Assembly: GCA_017511865.1 (NCBI GenBank)
Contig: JAFWIQ010000006.1
Coordinates: 1 to 51,041, forward strand
Reading direction: 5' to 3'
Origin: Candidatus Saccharimonadota bacterium
GTDB taxonomy: Bacteria > Patescibacteriota > Saccharimonadia > Saccharimonadales > Saccharimonadaceae
DNA: 51,041 bases
Positions 24,115 through 32,368 of this stretch are shown here, one piece after another. Within the stretch, counting starts at the first letter, position 1, and the number at the start of each line of letters is the position of its first letter. A model generated the notes under the pieces. The model made no database searches and was not told the DNA's origin. It worked only from the letters and a program-made list of their open reading frames with translations. Both the position numbers and the translations under genes were made by a program.

Positions 24115-24828
24115 CTAGGCTTTATTTTTATCTTGAATTTGACGATATTTTTTTACACCTTCACGTGCTGCCTCGGTCTGTGCTTCCTGCTTGGAATGTC
24201 CAGTTCCAGTGCCCTTCAAAACGTTGCCCACATACAGACCAACAGTAAAAACTTTATCATGGTCAGGACCATCTTCCTTTAATGTTTTATAAACCGGCGT
24301 AATCCCATCAATCTTTTGCGCTAGTTCTTGTACATAAGACTTTGGATCCCTCCAGGTTCCTTCCTCCAAAATAGCATCAATTTTTATTAAAATATGTTTC
24401 TTGATAAAATCTTTAGCCGCATCATAACCTTGATCTAAATAAATCGCCCCAATTACCGCCTCAAAACAATCCGCCATTATTACTTCATGTGCCCTCTCTG
24501 AACCATTTTTCTCGCCCCTAGATAATCTAACCAAGGGTTCATAACCAAGCTTTATGCCAGCCTCACCAATAGATTCTGTTCTGACCAGTGCCGCCCTAAG
24601 TGCAGTCATAATTCCCTCAGGTTCGTCGTAATTCCTATACAAAAAATCTGAAGAAACTAATTCAAGCACCGCATCTCCCAAAAATTCCAACCTCTCGTTA
24701 TGCTCATGAGTTTTTTTATGCTCATTAACATAGCTACGATGCGTCAATGCTGTAATTAATAAATCTATATCATTAAATTCAAATCCTAATTTATCTTTTG
24801 CAAACTGCTGATATGCCGCCCTATCCAT
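24115..24828 (-). CDS. rnc: ribonuclease III
   Basis: Double-strand-specific endoribonuclease that processes rRNA precursors and structured RNAs. 237 residues. The catalytic domain has the signature NERLEFLGDAVLEL with its Glu and Asp, and DCFEAVIGAIYLD carries the second metal ligands. A dsRNA-binding domain (about 155-230) has DPKSYVQELAQK and GTGHSKQEAQTEAA. AGGAGG precedes the ATG. It follows the NUDIX gene in one unit with rpmF and nusB. Confidence 0.96.
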   Translation of the reverse strand: MDRAAYQQFAKDKLGFEFNDIDLLITALTHRSYVNEHKKTHEHNERLEFLGDAVLELVSSDFLYRNYDEPEGIMTALRAALVRTESIGEAGIKLGYEPLVRLSRGEKNGSERAHEVIMADCFEAVIGAIYLDQGYDAAKDFIKKHILIKIDAILEEGTWRDPKSYVQELAQKIDGITPVYKTLKEDGPDHDKVFTVGLYVGNVLKGTGTGHSKQEAQTEAAREGVKKYRQIQDKNKA

Positions 24829-24855
24829 TTTGTGTCCTCCTTTTGTTTTTAATTT

Positions 24856-25464
24856 TTAATAATCACCCGAACGAACTTTCTTCTTCGCCAAAAGCATTAA
24901 TTTTTCGATATCTTCATATTCAATTACGTCAAGCGCTTCGGAAAAAGAAAACCATTTAATCCCCTTCATCCATTTTTCGCCAATCAAAGTTTCATGTGCA
25001 TCTAATGCCTGCACCAAATAAATCTGCGTAGTCATCAAAACCAACTTGTCCATCCTGCGATACTTAAAATGAATCTTTCCCAACCAAGTCAAAATCGATA
25101 CATTTTTCAATCCAGTTTCTTCCTCAATCTCTCGCCTAGCCGTCATTTTTGCCGTTTCTCCAGGCTCAATATGACCTTTAGGAATAGTCCATCTTTCCTT
25201 AGAATCCTGAATCAACAAAATCTCAATATCTTTCCTATCTTTCGTGAATCTAAAAACAATCCCACCCGAAGTTGGCTCCCTGACAATCGACTGGATTGCC
25301 GCCTTCTTCCTAAAAACAGCTGACCGAATCTTATCAAAAGCCGACTCTTTTACCTTTTCTGTCGGCAAGGCCTCTGGGACCTTTAATCTTCTCTTTTCTA
25401 GTGGTTCGCTAGGCCTCGTCTTCCTTTTTATCGGACCCTTCGCTAGATTTTTTCTCTGATTCAT
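24856..25464 (-). CDS. NUDIX hydrolase
   Basis: A 202-residue protein with a NUDIX domain from about residue 60. The NUDIX box runs from [11 protein letters not shown] to REIEEETGL and has the full G-x5-E-x7-RE-x2-EE-x-G pattern. The substrate is unknown; the IPKGH lead-in is common in Ap4A or diphosphoinositol-type and general house-cleaning enzymes. The N-terminal 45 residues are very basic ([16 protein letters not shown]) and could bind nucleic acid. From the ATG at 25464 it overlaps the nusB end by 56 bases, which is long for this genome; a later, non-ATG start cannot be excluded. Confidence 0.85.
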   Translation of the reverse strand: MNQRKNLAKGPIKRKTRPSEPLEKRRLKVPEALPTEKVKESAFDKIRSAVFRKKAAIQSIVREPTSGGIVFRFTKDRKDIEILLIQDSKERWTIPKGHIEPGETAKMTARREIEEETGLKNVSILTWLGKIHFKYRRMDKLVLMTTQIYLVQALDAHETLIGEKWMKGIKWFSFSEALDVIEYEDIEKLMLLAKKKVRSGDY

Positions 25465-25909
25465 GACTTTTCTCTTCAACAATTCCGAGCTTCTTGAATG
25501 CTGTTCCAAGTACCCCGTTTACAAACTTAGAAGAATTCTCTGATCCAAACGCTTTTGCAAGCTCCACAGCTTCATTAATTGCCACCTTCGGCGGAATGGA
25601 ATCTCTGCACTCTGAAAGCTCGTATAATCCCATCCTTAGAACATTTCGATCAATCGCCGCGATTGAGCTGATAGGCCATTCGGGCGCAATCGGAGCCAAA
25701 ACCGCATCCAATGTCTCAAAATTCTTTGCCACATTATGTGCCAAATTATAGACAAATTCAGTATCACCAAGTGCTTTTTCGTATGGCTCAATGTTTTTTG
25801 CGATAATAATATCCAAATCGACGTCTGGATCCTTTGCAGAAGTCCGAAGTTCATACTCGTATAAACTTTGCAAAACAATTACTCTACCTAAATGTCGATT
25901 ACTAGCCAT
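25409..25909 (-). CDS. nusB: transcription antitermination protein NusB
   Basis: NusB works with S10 in rRNA antitermination. 166 residues: [16 protein letters not shown] at the start, [14 protein letters not shown] and [27 protein letters not shown], all typical. After about residue 145 a charged tail ([17 protein letters not shown]) is added and overlaps the next gene. Adjacent to rpmF upstream. Confidence 0.95.
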   Translation of the reverse strand: MASNRHLGRVIVLQSLYEYELRTSAKDPDVDLDIIIAKNIEPYEKALGDTEFVYNLAHNVAKNFETLDAVLAPIAPEWPISSIAAIDRNVLRMGLYELSECRDSIPPKVAINEAVELAKAFGSENSSKFVNGVLGTAFKKLGIVEEKSHESEKKSSEGSDKKEDEA

Positions 25910-25936
25910 ATTTTTAAATCTTCTCTTTTAATTTTA

Positions 25937-26095
25937 TTATTTATTAGTTTTAACTTTTAAATTTGGGGTCTTCTTCTTAGTTTCAAAGGCCTTGACTGGA
26001 GAAAGTTTGTTTACTCTTTTAGCCAATTTAAGCCTCAGATGACTCCTGCGAAGCCCAGTCTTACGTGGACTACTTTGTTTCTTGGGTTCAGGCAT
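25937..26095 (-). CDS. rpmF: ribosomal protein bL32, zinc-free form
   Basis: A 52-codon ORF read by hand on the minus strand. It starts MPEPKKQSSPRKTGLRRSHL and continues with basic residues to NK. The P-K-K...S..R...RRSH pattern is that of bL32. The C-x2-C...C-x2-C ligands of zinc-binding L32 are absent; the protein has no cysteine at all. AAGGAG lies 4 bases before the ATG. It is the first gene of a unit with nusB, the NUDIX gene and rnc, behind its own extended -10; rpmF is often near rnc in other bacteria. Confidence 0.85.
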   Translation of the reverse strand: MPEPKKQSSPRKTGLRRSHLRLKLAKRVNKLSPVKAFETKKKTPNLKVKTNK

Positions 26096-26129
26096 CTTAC
26101 TCCTTAAATTTTAATAGATAATTTAGCTC

Positions 26130-26138
26130 ATTCTATCA
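26130..26138 (-). promoter_or_regulatory. extended -10 for the rpmF-nusB-NUDIX-rnc unit
   Basis: Minus strand TGATAGAAT, 34 bases before the rpmF ATG, in the gap after the glutaredoxin gene. Confidence 0.55.
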
Positions 26139-26146
26139 CAAAATAT

Positions 26147-26344
26147 CTATTTTCGCAAGGCTCTTTTGATTGCGGGACGATCAAAACCAACAATCCTCTC
26201 TCCGTTAATTTCTGTAACCGGCACAGTTGTTATGTCCGACTCGCGCGTAGCGTCTTTTTCTTCATACTCTATGCCCATCTCATCCAACCAATCCATCAAA
26301 GCATGACAATAAACACAAGTCGGTGTAGTATAAATCTTAATCAT
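26147..26344 (-). CDS. glutaredoxin-like protein
   Basis: A 65-residue thioredoxin-fold protein with the redox pair in TPTCVYC near residues 10-13 (CVYC) and the cis-proline segment TTVPVTEING. The end IVGFDRPAIKRAL matches NrdH/YruB-type small glutaredoxins. Slightly short for the family (about 75). A thiol-disulfide role is likely, the partner unknown. Its ATG overlaps the stop of the methyltransferase gene (ATGA), so it is translated by coupling. Confidence 0.88.
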   Translation of the reverse strand: MIKIYTTPTCVYCHALMDWLDEMGIEYEEKDATRESDITTVPVTEINGERIVGFDRPAIKRALRK

Positions 26345-26847
26345 AAGTTCATTATACCATACAACGCAATCCCAGTAGCCACCGAAACATTAAAAGATTC
26401 TTTCTGCCCACGCATAGGAATTTCGACAAACAAATCAATCATATCATATAATGAATGATCAATTCCTTCCACTTCTTCGCCCAATACCAGAATCACCTTA
26501 TCTGTCAATTCCGATTTCAATCTTCTATCGTTCAATTTTAGTAATTTATCGTTTTCAATATTATTCTCCAAACCTACAATTTTCCAGCCCTGTTTTTTGT
26601 ATTCCTCTAAATCCCCAACAATATCATTAGATAAAGAAATATCGAGCATATCTTCGGCCCCCAATGCAGTCTTATGGATCTCCTTATCAAGTTTTTCTCT
26701 CAAATGAGGCAACAATGTAGAATCATGTAGCCTCGGCGTATAACCAGAAAGAACCACCTTCATTACCCCGAAACCCTCCGCTGTCCGTAAAATAGCACCC
26801 ACATTATAGCAAGACCGGATATTATGGAGCACCAATATCAAATCCAT
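26341..26847 (-). CDS. TrmH-family (SPOUT) RNA 2'-O-methyltransferase
   Basis: A 168-residue protein with the three SpoU/TrmH motifs: motif 1 HNIRSCYNVGAILRTAEGFG, motif 2 VLVLGEEVEGID, and motif 3 IPMRGQKESFNVSVATGIALY that forms the SAM-binding knot. There is no N-terminal RNA-binding extension, and the exact target (tRNA or rRNA ribose) cannot be told. I start at the ATG at 26847; a TTG six codons upstream is less likely. It follows leuS by 22 bases and is coupled to the glutaredoxin gene. Confidence 0.9.
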   Translation of the reverse strand: MDLILVLHNIRSCYNVGAILRTAEGFGVMKVVLSGYTPRLHDSTLLPHLREKLDKEIHKTALGAEDMLDISLSNDIVGDLEEYKKQGWKIVGLENNIENDKLLKLNDRRLKSELTDKVILVLGEEVEGIDHSLYDMIDLFVEIPMRGQKESFNVSVATGIALYGIMNL

Positions 26848-26869
26848 AAAAACACTCTTTATCAAAAAC

Positions 26870-29167
26870 CTAAACCACTATGTTTAGAATCTTTGCCTTC
26901 TTCACAAAAACCGTTTTCTTTATTCCATCTTTGGTATATTTCTCTACCCTCTTGTCCGCCAAAGCTAAACTTACAATTTTTTTCTCGTCCTCTAAATCTT
27001 CGGTCACCACTTCCAGTTTTGCCCTCAACTTACCATTTACCTGTACTACTACCTCAACCACATCGTCCACCAAATATTTATCTTCCCACTTTGGCCATTC
27101 GTCATCAGCGTCCAGCCTCTCCAACATCTCTGAAGCCAAATGTGGCGCAAAAGGCTTCAATAATTTTGCTAGCACAATCAAATCCTCTTTCTCTGCGCCA
27201 ATTTTATAAAGCTCGTTTACATATTCCATCAATGCCGCTACTGCGGTATTAAAATTACACCGATAAATATCCTCTGTCACCTTCTTGATTGTTTTATGTC
27301 TTATTGAAGACGAGTCCGAAGATTTTTCTCCAGGACGCAAGTTCCAACACCGATTCAAAAACCTATAAACCCCGCCGACCGAACGCGGATCCCAGGCTGC
27401 ATCTAATTCTACAGGACCAATAAACATCTCATAAGTGCGCAAAGTATCCGCCCCATAACCATCGTTGATTACGTCTAAAGGATCAATCACATTACCCTTA
27501 GACTTACTCATTTTCTTGCCATCCGGTGCATTTATATAACCATGATAAATCAACTTCTTAATCGGTTCCCTAAACGGCAAATAACCTAAATCCGCAAAGA
27601 ACTTACACCAAAAACGTACATACAACAAATGCGCTACCGCATGGTCCGCCCCCACATAAATATCGGTCGGAGCCCAATAAGCAATCGCCTTTGGATCCCA
27701 GGCATGCTTTGCATCGTGTGGCGAAACATATCTCCACAAATACCAGCTAGAACACGCATATCCATCTAGGGTGTCTGTCTCGCGAGTCATTTCTTCCATA
27801 TGCGTTTCACCGGTTTTAGGATCTTTTACTGGAATTTCCACTTTCAACCAATCTTTAGCTTTCGCCAATGCTGACCGCCCAGACTTATCCGGTTGATAGT
27901 CCTTTACTTCTGGAATCAAAACTGGCAACTGATCCTCCGGAATCGGATGTGGATTTCCTTCTTTATCATATGCAATAGGAATCGGACAGCCCCAATATCT
28001 TTGTCTAGAAATCAGCCAGTCCCTCATTCGGTAACTTACCTTTTGCGTACCAAATTTATCGAAATCGCACAATTCTGCTTCTACGACTGGTAACTTAAAT
28101 TTCTCAGCAAATTCGCGATCACGCTCGTCATATGCTGGCACCGCCATAATTGCACCGGTACCATAACCAGCAAGAACATAATCCGCTACGTAAACTGGAA
28201 TTTTTTCTTTCGTAGCCGGATTAATCGCATAGGCTCCAGTAAATACGCCCGTCTTTTCTTTGTTTTCCTGTCTTTCAATTTCAGATTTCAACAATGCCTC
28301 CGCCACATAAACTTCTACTTCCTCTTTCGCATCGTCAGAAACAATATATTTCAACTCAGGATATTCTGGCGCCACCACAAGGAATGTTGCTCCATAAATC
28401 GTGTCTGGTCGCGTCGTAAAAACAGTTATTTTACGAGAAGATGCTTTGTTGTCTTCTCGCGCGAGAGCAAATTCAACTTCCGCCCCCACCGATCGCCCAA
28501 TCCAATTCTTCTGCATCGTTTTTATCTTGTCTGGCCAATCCAAAGCATCAATATCATTCAAAAGCTCATCTGCATATTCAGTAATCTTAAAGAACCACTG
28601 TTTCATCTTTTTCTTTTCAACTTCATGACCACATCGCCAGCATCTACCATTCTCTACTTGCTCATTTGCAAGCACCGTCTGATCTTCTGGGCACCACCAC
28701 TGGAAAGATTCCTTCTGATAGGCCAACCCCTTTTTATAAAGCTGTAAAAAACACCACTGAGTCCACTTGTAATACTCCGGATCAGAAGTATTTATTTCTC
28801 TATCCCAATCAATCGCATAGCCAAGCCGCTTTGCTTGCTTTCTAAAGTTTGCGATATTTATCTTTGTTACTTCTTGCGGTGCTGTACCAGTTTTGATGGC
28901 ATAGTTCTCCGCTGGCAAGCCAAAGGTATCATATCCAAATGGTCGCATTACATTTAATCGTTGCTGTTCATAAAAACGCGTCAAAACATCTACAATTGTA
29001 AAATTCCGCACATGCCCCACATGTAGTCCTGCGCCGGAAGGATAAGGAAACATCTCCGCCAAAAACATCTTTGGCGTCCCATCCTTCTCTACTGCCTTAT
29101 ATGGTTTTTCTTTTTCCCAAATTTTCTGCCATTTTTCTTCTATTTTTAGCGGCTCATATCTTTCCAT
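26870..29167 (-). CDS. leuS: leucyl-tRNA synthetase
   Basis: Class I synthetase charging tRNA-Leu. 765 residues, shorter than the usual 800-880. HIGH motif as GAGLHVGHVRNF near residue 45, KMSKS as KKMSKSKGNVIDP. The zinc-knuckle segment retains cysteines (WWCPEDQ, GRCWRCG). The CP1 editing domain has VFTTRPDTIYGAT and GTGAIMAVPAYDERD, with Tyr where many have His. The extended -10 TGGTATAAT ends 8 bases before the ATG and there is no ribosome site, so the mRNA should be leaderless. Confidence 0.97.
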   Translation of the reverse strand: MERYEPLKIEEKWQKIWEKEKPYKAVEKDGTPKMFLAEMFPYPSGAGLHVGHVRNFTIVDVLTRFYEQQRLNVMRPFGYDTFGLPAENYAIKTGTAPQEVTKINIANFRKQAKRLGYAIDWDREINTSDPEYYKWTQWCFLQLYKKGLAYQKESFQWWCPEDQTVLANEQVENGRCWRCGHEVEKKKMKQWFFKITEYADELLNDIDALDWPDKIKTMQKNWIGRSVGAEVEFALAREDNKASSRKITVFTTRPDTIYGATFLVVAPEYPELKYIVSDDAKEEVEVYVAEALLKSEIERQENKEKTGVFTGAYAINPATKEKIPVYVADYVLAGYGTGAIMAVPAYDERDREFAEKFKLPVVEAELCDFDKFGTQKVSYRMRDWLISRQRYWGCPIPIAYDKEGNPHPIPEDQLPVLIPEVKDYQPDKSGRSALAKAKDWLKVEIPVKDPKTGETHMEEMTRETDTLDGYACSSWYLWRYVSPHDAKHAWDPKAIAYWAPTDIYVGADHAVAHLLYVRFWCKFFADLGYLPFREPIKKLIYHGYINAPDGKKMSKSKGNVIDPLDVINDGYGADTLRTYEMFIGPVELDAAWDPRSVGGVYRFLNRCWNLRPGEKSSDSSSIRHKTIKKVTEDIYRCNFNTAVAALMEYVNELYKIGAEKEDLIVLAKLLKPFAPHLASEMLERLDADDEWPKWEDKYLVDDVVEVVVQVNGKLRAKLEVVTEDLEDEKKIVSLALADKRVEKYTKDGIKKTVFVKKAKILNIVV

Positions 29168-29175
29168 ATGATAAC

Positions 29176-29184
29176 ATTATACCA
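29176..29184 (-). promoter_or_regulatory. extended -10, leaderless start of leuS
   Basis: Minus strand TGGTATAAT with 8 bases between the hexamer and the ATG, squeezed into a 25-base gap. Confidence 0.7.
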
Positions 29185-29192
29185 CAGATAAA

Positions 29193-31058
29193 CTATCTAC
29201 CCGTATAATCCTGCAAACACCTAGTTACTGCCCCACCAGCCTTATGATTGGTGCCAGTTCCAGGATAAGTTGTAGTGTAATCCTGGCTATAATCGTAGCC
29301 AAGCGCAAAAGTATATTTACCATTAGCCTGCCTGCTAGTAGATGTATTATAGTATGTCATTGCTACCCCGCGATAGTTGATAATGTTAGTGTTGGCATTA
29401 TATTGACCAGCATACATAAAATTGTTTGGGTAAGACCAGAATGGATTATTGGCGCTACCAGAATATAGATATACATAAAAATTATTAGACGAGTTAAGCT
29501 CTGGCGCTTCGCCAGTGATTGCTACACCTAGCTTATAGTAGTCGCTATTTAGAGCATTATCCGGATCTCCACCTCTAGGCAATACCCAACCAGCTGGACA
29601 AATGCTGCCGTTCACTGAAGTATTATTTGCTGTTATACTGCTTGTACCAGTGCCGGCTGTAGCTGAATACCAGTTGTAATAATTACCATAAGAATATACG
29701 TTTGTATTTGGCGCAGTCATATTGGCTACGGCATTAGTGGTATTGTCTGTGTTAATAAATGATTGGTCAATACAACTTGCCTGATTTGAATAACACCAAC
29801 TATTAGAGCTTGCAGATAGATAATTACTAGTGGTGCCAAGTGTTGTATCGTTCGTTAGTGGTAATAACGGGTGGTCAGTAGTATCAGCAGAAAGCTCTAC
29901 GCTATTGTCTAATCTCAAGTTTTCTATCATCCAACAATGTCCATCTGCTAGTTTAGCTACGGCGTATGTATTATTATCACGGACATCAGTAAGAGCAGTT
30001 ACATCACCTATGCTCATCGAGCCACAACCGCTCCAGGTTTGGAAATATCCAGCAGACTTTACCCATACTGCATAGAGCGAAATGCCTTTTGTTGAAATAT
30101 CTCCTACATTGATTCTCTCAGTAGGACCATAGTAATCTCCCGAATAGTCGTATTCTGTATTCCATCCTGCAAAACCATAGCCTGGTCTTTGGAAGTTAGA
30201 TGCCCACAGAAGCACGTCCATATTGGAAGTAATAGTAGTAACATCGGGCGGATTGTTGGAATTCATTATACTTGTCTGATCCCCCATCGTATCCACCACA
30301 GTATTACCAGCATTAGGCCAATAGCAAATCGTATTGGCATTACAATCATGTGGCCCATTTGGAACGTTGGTAGCTGGGTGCACCAAAGTATATTTCACCT
30401 TTCCACTGTACATACCCGCCGGCTGATTCTTGGCCATATACACGGCATAAGTAGTGGTAAGCTTAACTCCACCAGTAACAGCATCCATATAAGAGGCTGA
30501 GTTCTTGTGTGCCACCTTAGTAAAATTATTCGGCACGGTATGATAAACGCTAAATGGCCCTTCCGTATCGCTATCTATTACAAAAGCATTAGTGCCGGTA
30601 GTATCACCAGAATCCTGCGTAATGGCTAGCTTCATTGCCCAGTTGGATACGTCTGGATTACCAGCACTAGTGGCAGTCCCAGTAGCTATATTTCCTATGC
30701 CCTGCGTAGTACCTACGAGTTTATTGCTATTTTCCCCCCCAATAGTCCCCCCAGTATATCCAGCAGCGTAGATAGCAAATCCTTCATTGTCATTGCAAAA
30801 AGCAGATAATACCGTAGTACCTATATCATCTTCATATGTGCCATTATAAATCTCTACATTATGAGTATACATACCAACGCCATCCAAACTACACGATACG
30901 GGTACGTCGATATTTATTTTATCTATCACGGAATCGCTAATTGTATTATCCGCAAGAGCCACAGGAGAGGCAAGAAAAGCAAAAGAAAGAAAAACGGAAC
31001 CAACAAAAACTAACGACATACACGATATAACACTAGAAATAGTAAAAGATTTAACCAT
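29193..31058 (-). CDS. secreted surface protein with InlB-type repeat and FISUMP domain
   Basis: A 621-residue exported protein. The signal peptide ends near LASPVALA (about residue 38). About residues 40-240 form a Gly/Thr/Asn-rich domain. One Listeria-Bacteroides (InlB B) repeat follows: GYGFAGWNTEYDYSG...ISLYAVW, about 310-350. The C-terminal 270 residues are a FISUMP-like domain: YAVAKLADGHCWMIENLRLD, YGNYYNWYSA, SICPAGWVLPRGG and TRCLQ at the end. Such domains occur in outer-surface and adhesion proteins; binding partner unknown. No LPxTG or C-terminal anchor is seen. Start at MVKSF because the extended -10 TGCTATAAT ends 6 bases upstream; leaderless. Confidence 0.85.
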   Translation of the reverse strand: MVKSFTISSVISCMSLVFVGSVFLSFAFLASPVALADNTISDSVIDKINIDVPVSCSLDGVGMYTHNVEIYNGTYEDDIGTTVLSAFCNDNEGFAIYAAGYTGGTIGGENSNKLVGTTQGIGNIATGTATSAGNPDVSNWAMKLAITQDSGDTTGTNAFVIDSDTEGPFSVYHTVPNNFTKVAHKNSASYMDAVTGGVKLTTTYAVYMAKNQPAGMYSGKVKYTLVHPATNVPNGPHDCNANTICYWPNAGNTVVDTMGDQTSIMNSNNPPDVTTITSNMDVLLWASNFQRPGYGFAGWNTEYDYSGDYYGPTERINVGDISTKGISLYAVWVKSAGYFQTWSGCGSMSIGDVTALTDVRDNNTYAVAKLADGHCWMIENLRLDNSVELSADTTDHPLLPLTNDTTLGTTSNYLSASSNSWCYSNQASCIDQSFINTDNTTNAVANMTAPNTNVYSYGNYYNWYSATAGTGTSSITANNTSVNGSICPAGWVLPRGGDPDNALNSDYYKLGVAITGEAPELNSSNNFYVYLYSGSANNPFWSYPNNFMYAGQYNANTNIINYRGVAMTYYNTSTSRQANGKYTFALGYDYSQDYTTTYPGTGTNHKAGGAVTRCLQDYTGR

Positions 31059-31064
31059 AAGACC

Positions 31065-31073
31065 ATTATAGCA
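31065..31073 (-). promoter_or_regulatory. extended -10, leaderless start of the surface-protein gene
   Basis: Minus strand TGCTATAAT, 6 bases before the ATG at 31058. Confidence 0.7.
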
Positions 31074-31098
31074 TGATAAAAATCTAAAAACAAACAAA

Positions 31099-32349
31099 TT
31101 ATTTCATCGTTATTACTTTTTTATATATGTTAATAAACTTATCCAAAGTTTTTTCAAAATCGTGTTCTGTGGCAATTTTAACCGACTCTTCTCCAAACTT
31201 TTTCCTCATCGCATCGTTACCTAAAATTTTTATCATCGCCTCGCTAATCCCATAAACATCTCCAGGCTGACATAAAAATCCATTTTTATTATTTATGCAC
31301 ACCTCAGAGACCGCACCAGCATTCACTGCTATAAGCGGCAATCCACTTGCAGCCGCCTCAATCAATACAATACCCTGAGTTTCAATCTCACTTGCCGTGG
31401 CAAACACATCTCCAACCCTATAAAGCTCATGAAGATCTGGCGGCAAAACTCGCCCCAAAAATTGTATCCGATCATTAAGTCCCATACCAAATACCATTTT
31501 TTCTAAACGCAACTTATCTACTCCGTCACCAACTATCACCATCTGAATATTATGCACTTTAGCGCATGCCTTATTAAAAGCCTCTATTACCAAGCCGACC
31601 TTTTTTTCTGGGTCCACTCGCCCCACATACAAAACAATCTTTTTGTCTTTAAGAATCTTATATTTTTTATAAATCTCACTGCTCGCCTTTCCGGGCTTAA
31701 AATCACTCAGGTCCACTCCATTTGATACCGCTGCCACCGGCACCGGAAAATCTTTATTGGAAGATAAAATCAAATTTTCAATAGCTTGCATCGTTGGCAT
31801 CGTTACAAAATCGCTCTTAGCCTGACGATTCCGAAAATACGACGACAATAATACATTCACGGGTTTTTTTATTAATCTTGGAACCTTTAAGGGATCTGTC
31901 AAAACTTCCGGTTGATTATGCTCAGTCGTAACGACCGGTATATGGTTTTTTCTTGCATAAGACGCCACCGAAAGGCCAATCGGATCAGAAACTTGCACAT
32001 GAACTACTTCTGGCTGGAACTCGTCAAATGCTTTTTTAATCTCCGCAGACGGAAAAACCGACACCCTAAAACTGTGCTTATACCAAAAATGCGGTACCTC
32101 TACACCAAAAACCTTCTTCTTTTTGGGAACCGGGTGTATCTGATCCGGATACACTTTCGCTTGAACTGATTTCAAATATATCGTCTTAACCCCGTCAATT
32201 GTGCGCGTATAATTCTTCCCGGTTTGACTTGGACAAACCACCAGAACCTCATGACCACGTTTAGCCAGTCCAACAGCAAGATTGTGAGAAAACACTGCCA
32301 CCCCATTTATCATCGGATAATACACCGCTGTCGCAATTGCAATTCTCAT
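31099..32349 (-). CDS. GT4-family glycosyltransferase, lipid-acceptor type
   Basis: A 416-residue GT-B enzyme. Start MRIAIATAVYYPMINGVAVF and the GHEVLVVCPSQ segment match GT4 enzymes of the diacylglycerol glucosyl/mannosyltransferase group, which build membrane glycolipids. Donor-side motifs LYVGRVDPEKKVGLVIEAF and the TQGIVLIEAAASGLP stretch with the E-x7-E pair are present. It lacks membrane helices. AGGAG lies about 6 bases before the ATG at 32349. It follows ctpA by 19 bases and is probably transcribed with it. Confidence 0.9.
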   Translation of the reverse strand: MRIAIATAVYYPMINGVAVFSHNLAVGLAKRGHEVLVVCPSQTGKNYTRTIDGVKTIYLKSVQAKVYPDQIHPVPKKKKVFGVEVPHFWYKHSFRVSVFPSAEIKKAFDEFQPEVVHVQVSDPIGLSVASYARKNHIPVVTTEHNQPEVLTDPLKVPRLIKKPVNVLLSSYFRNRQAKSDFVTMPTMQAIENLILSSNKDFPVPVAAVSNGVDLSDFKPGKASSEIYKKYKILKDKKIVLYVGRVDPEKKVGLVIEAFNKACAKVHNIQMVIVGDGVDKLRLEKMVFGMGLNDRIQFLGRVLPPDLHELYRVGDVFATASEIETQGIVLIEAAASGLPLIAVNAGAVSEVCINNKNGFLCQPGDVYGISEAMIKILGNDAMRKKFGEESVKIATEHDFEKTLDKFINIYKKVITMK

Positions 32350-32368
32350 CAATAACTCCTAGACAATA

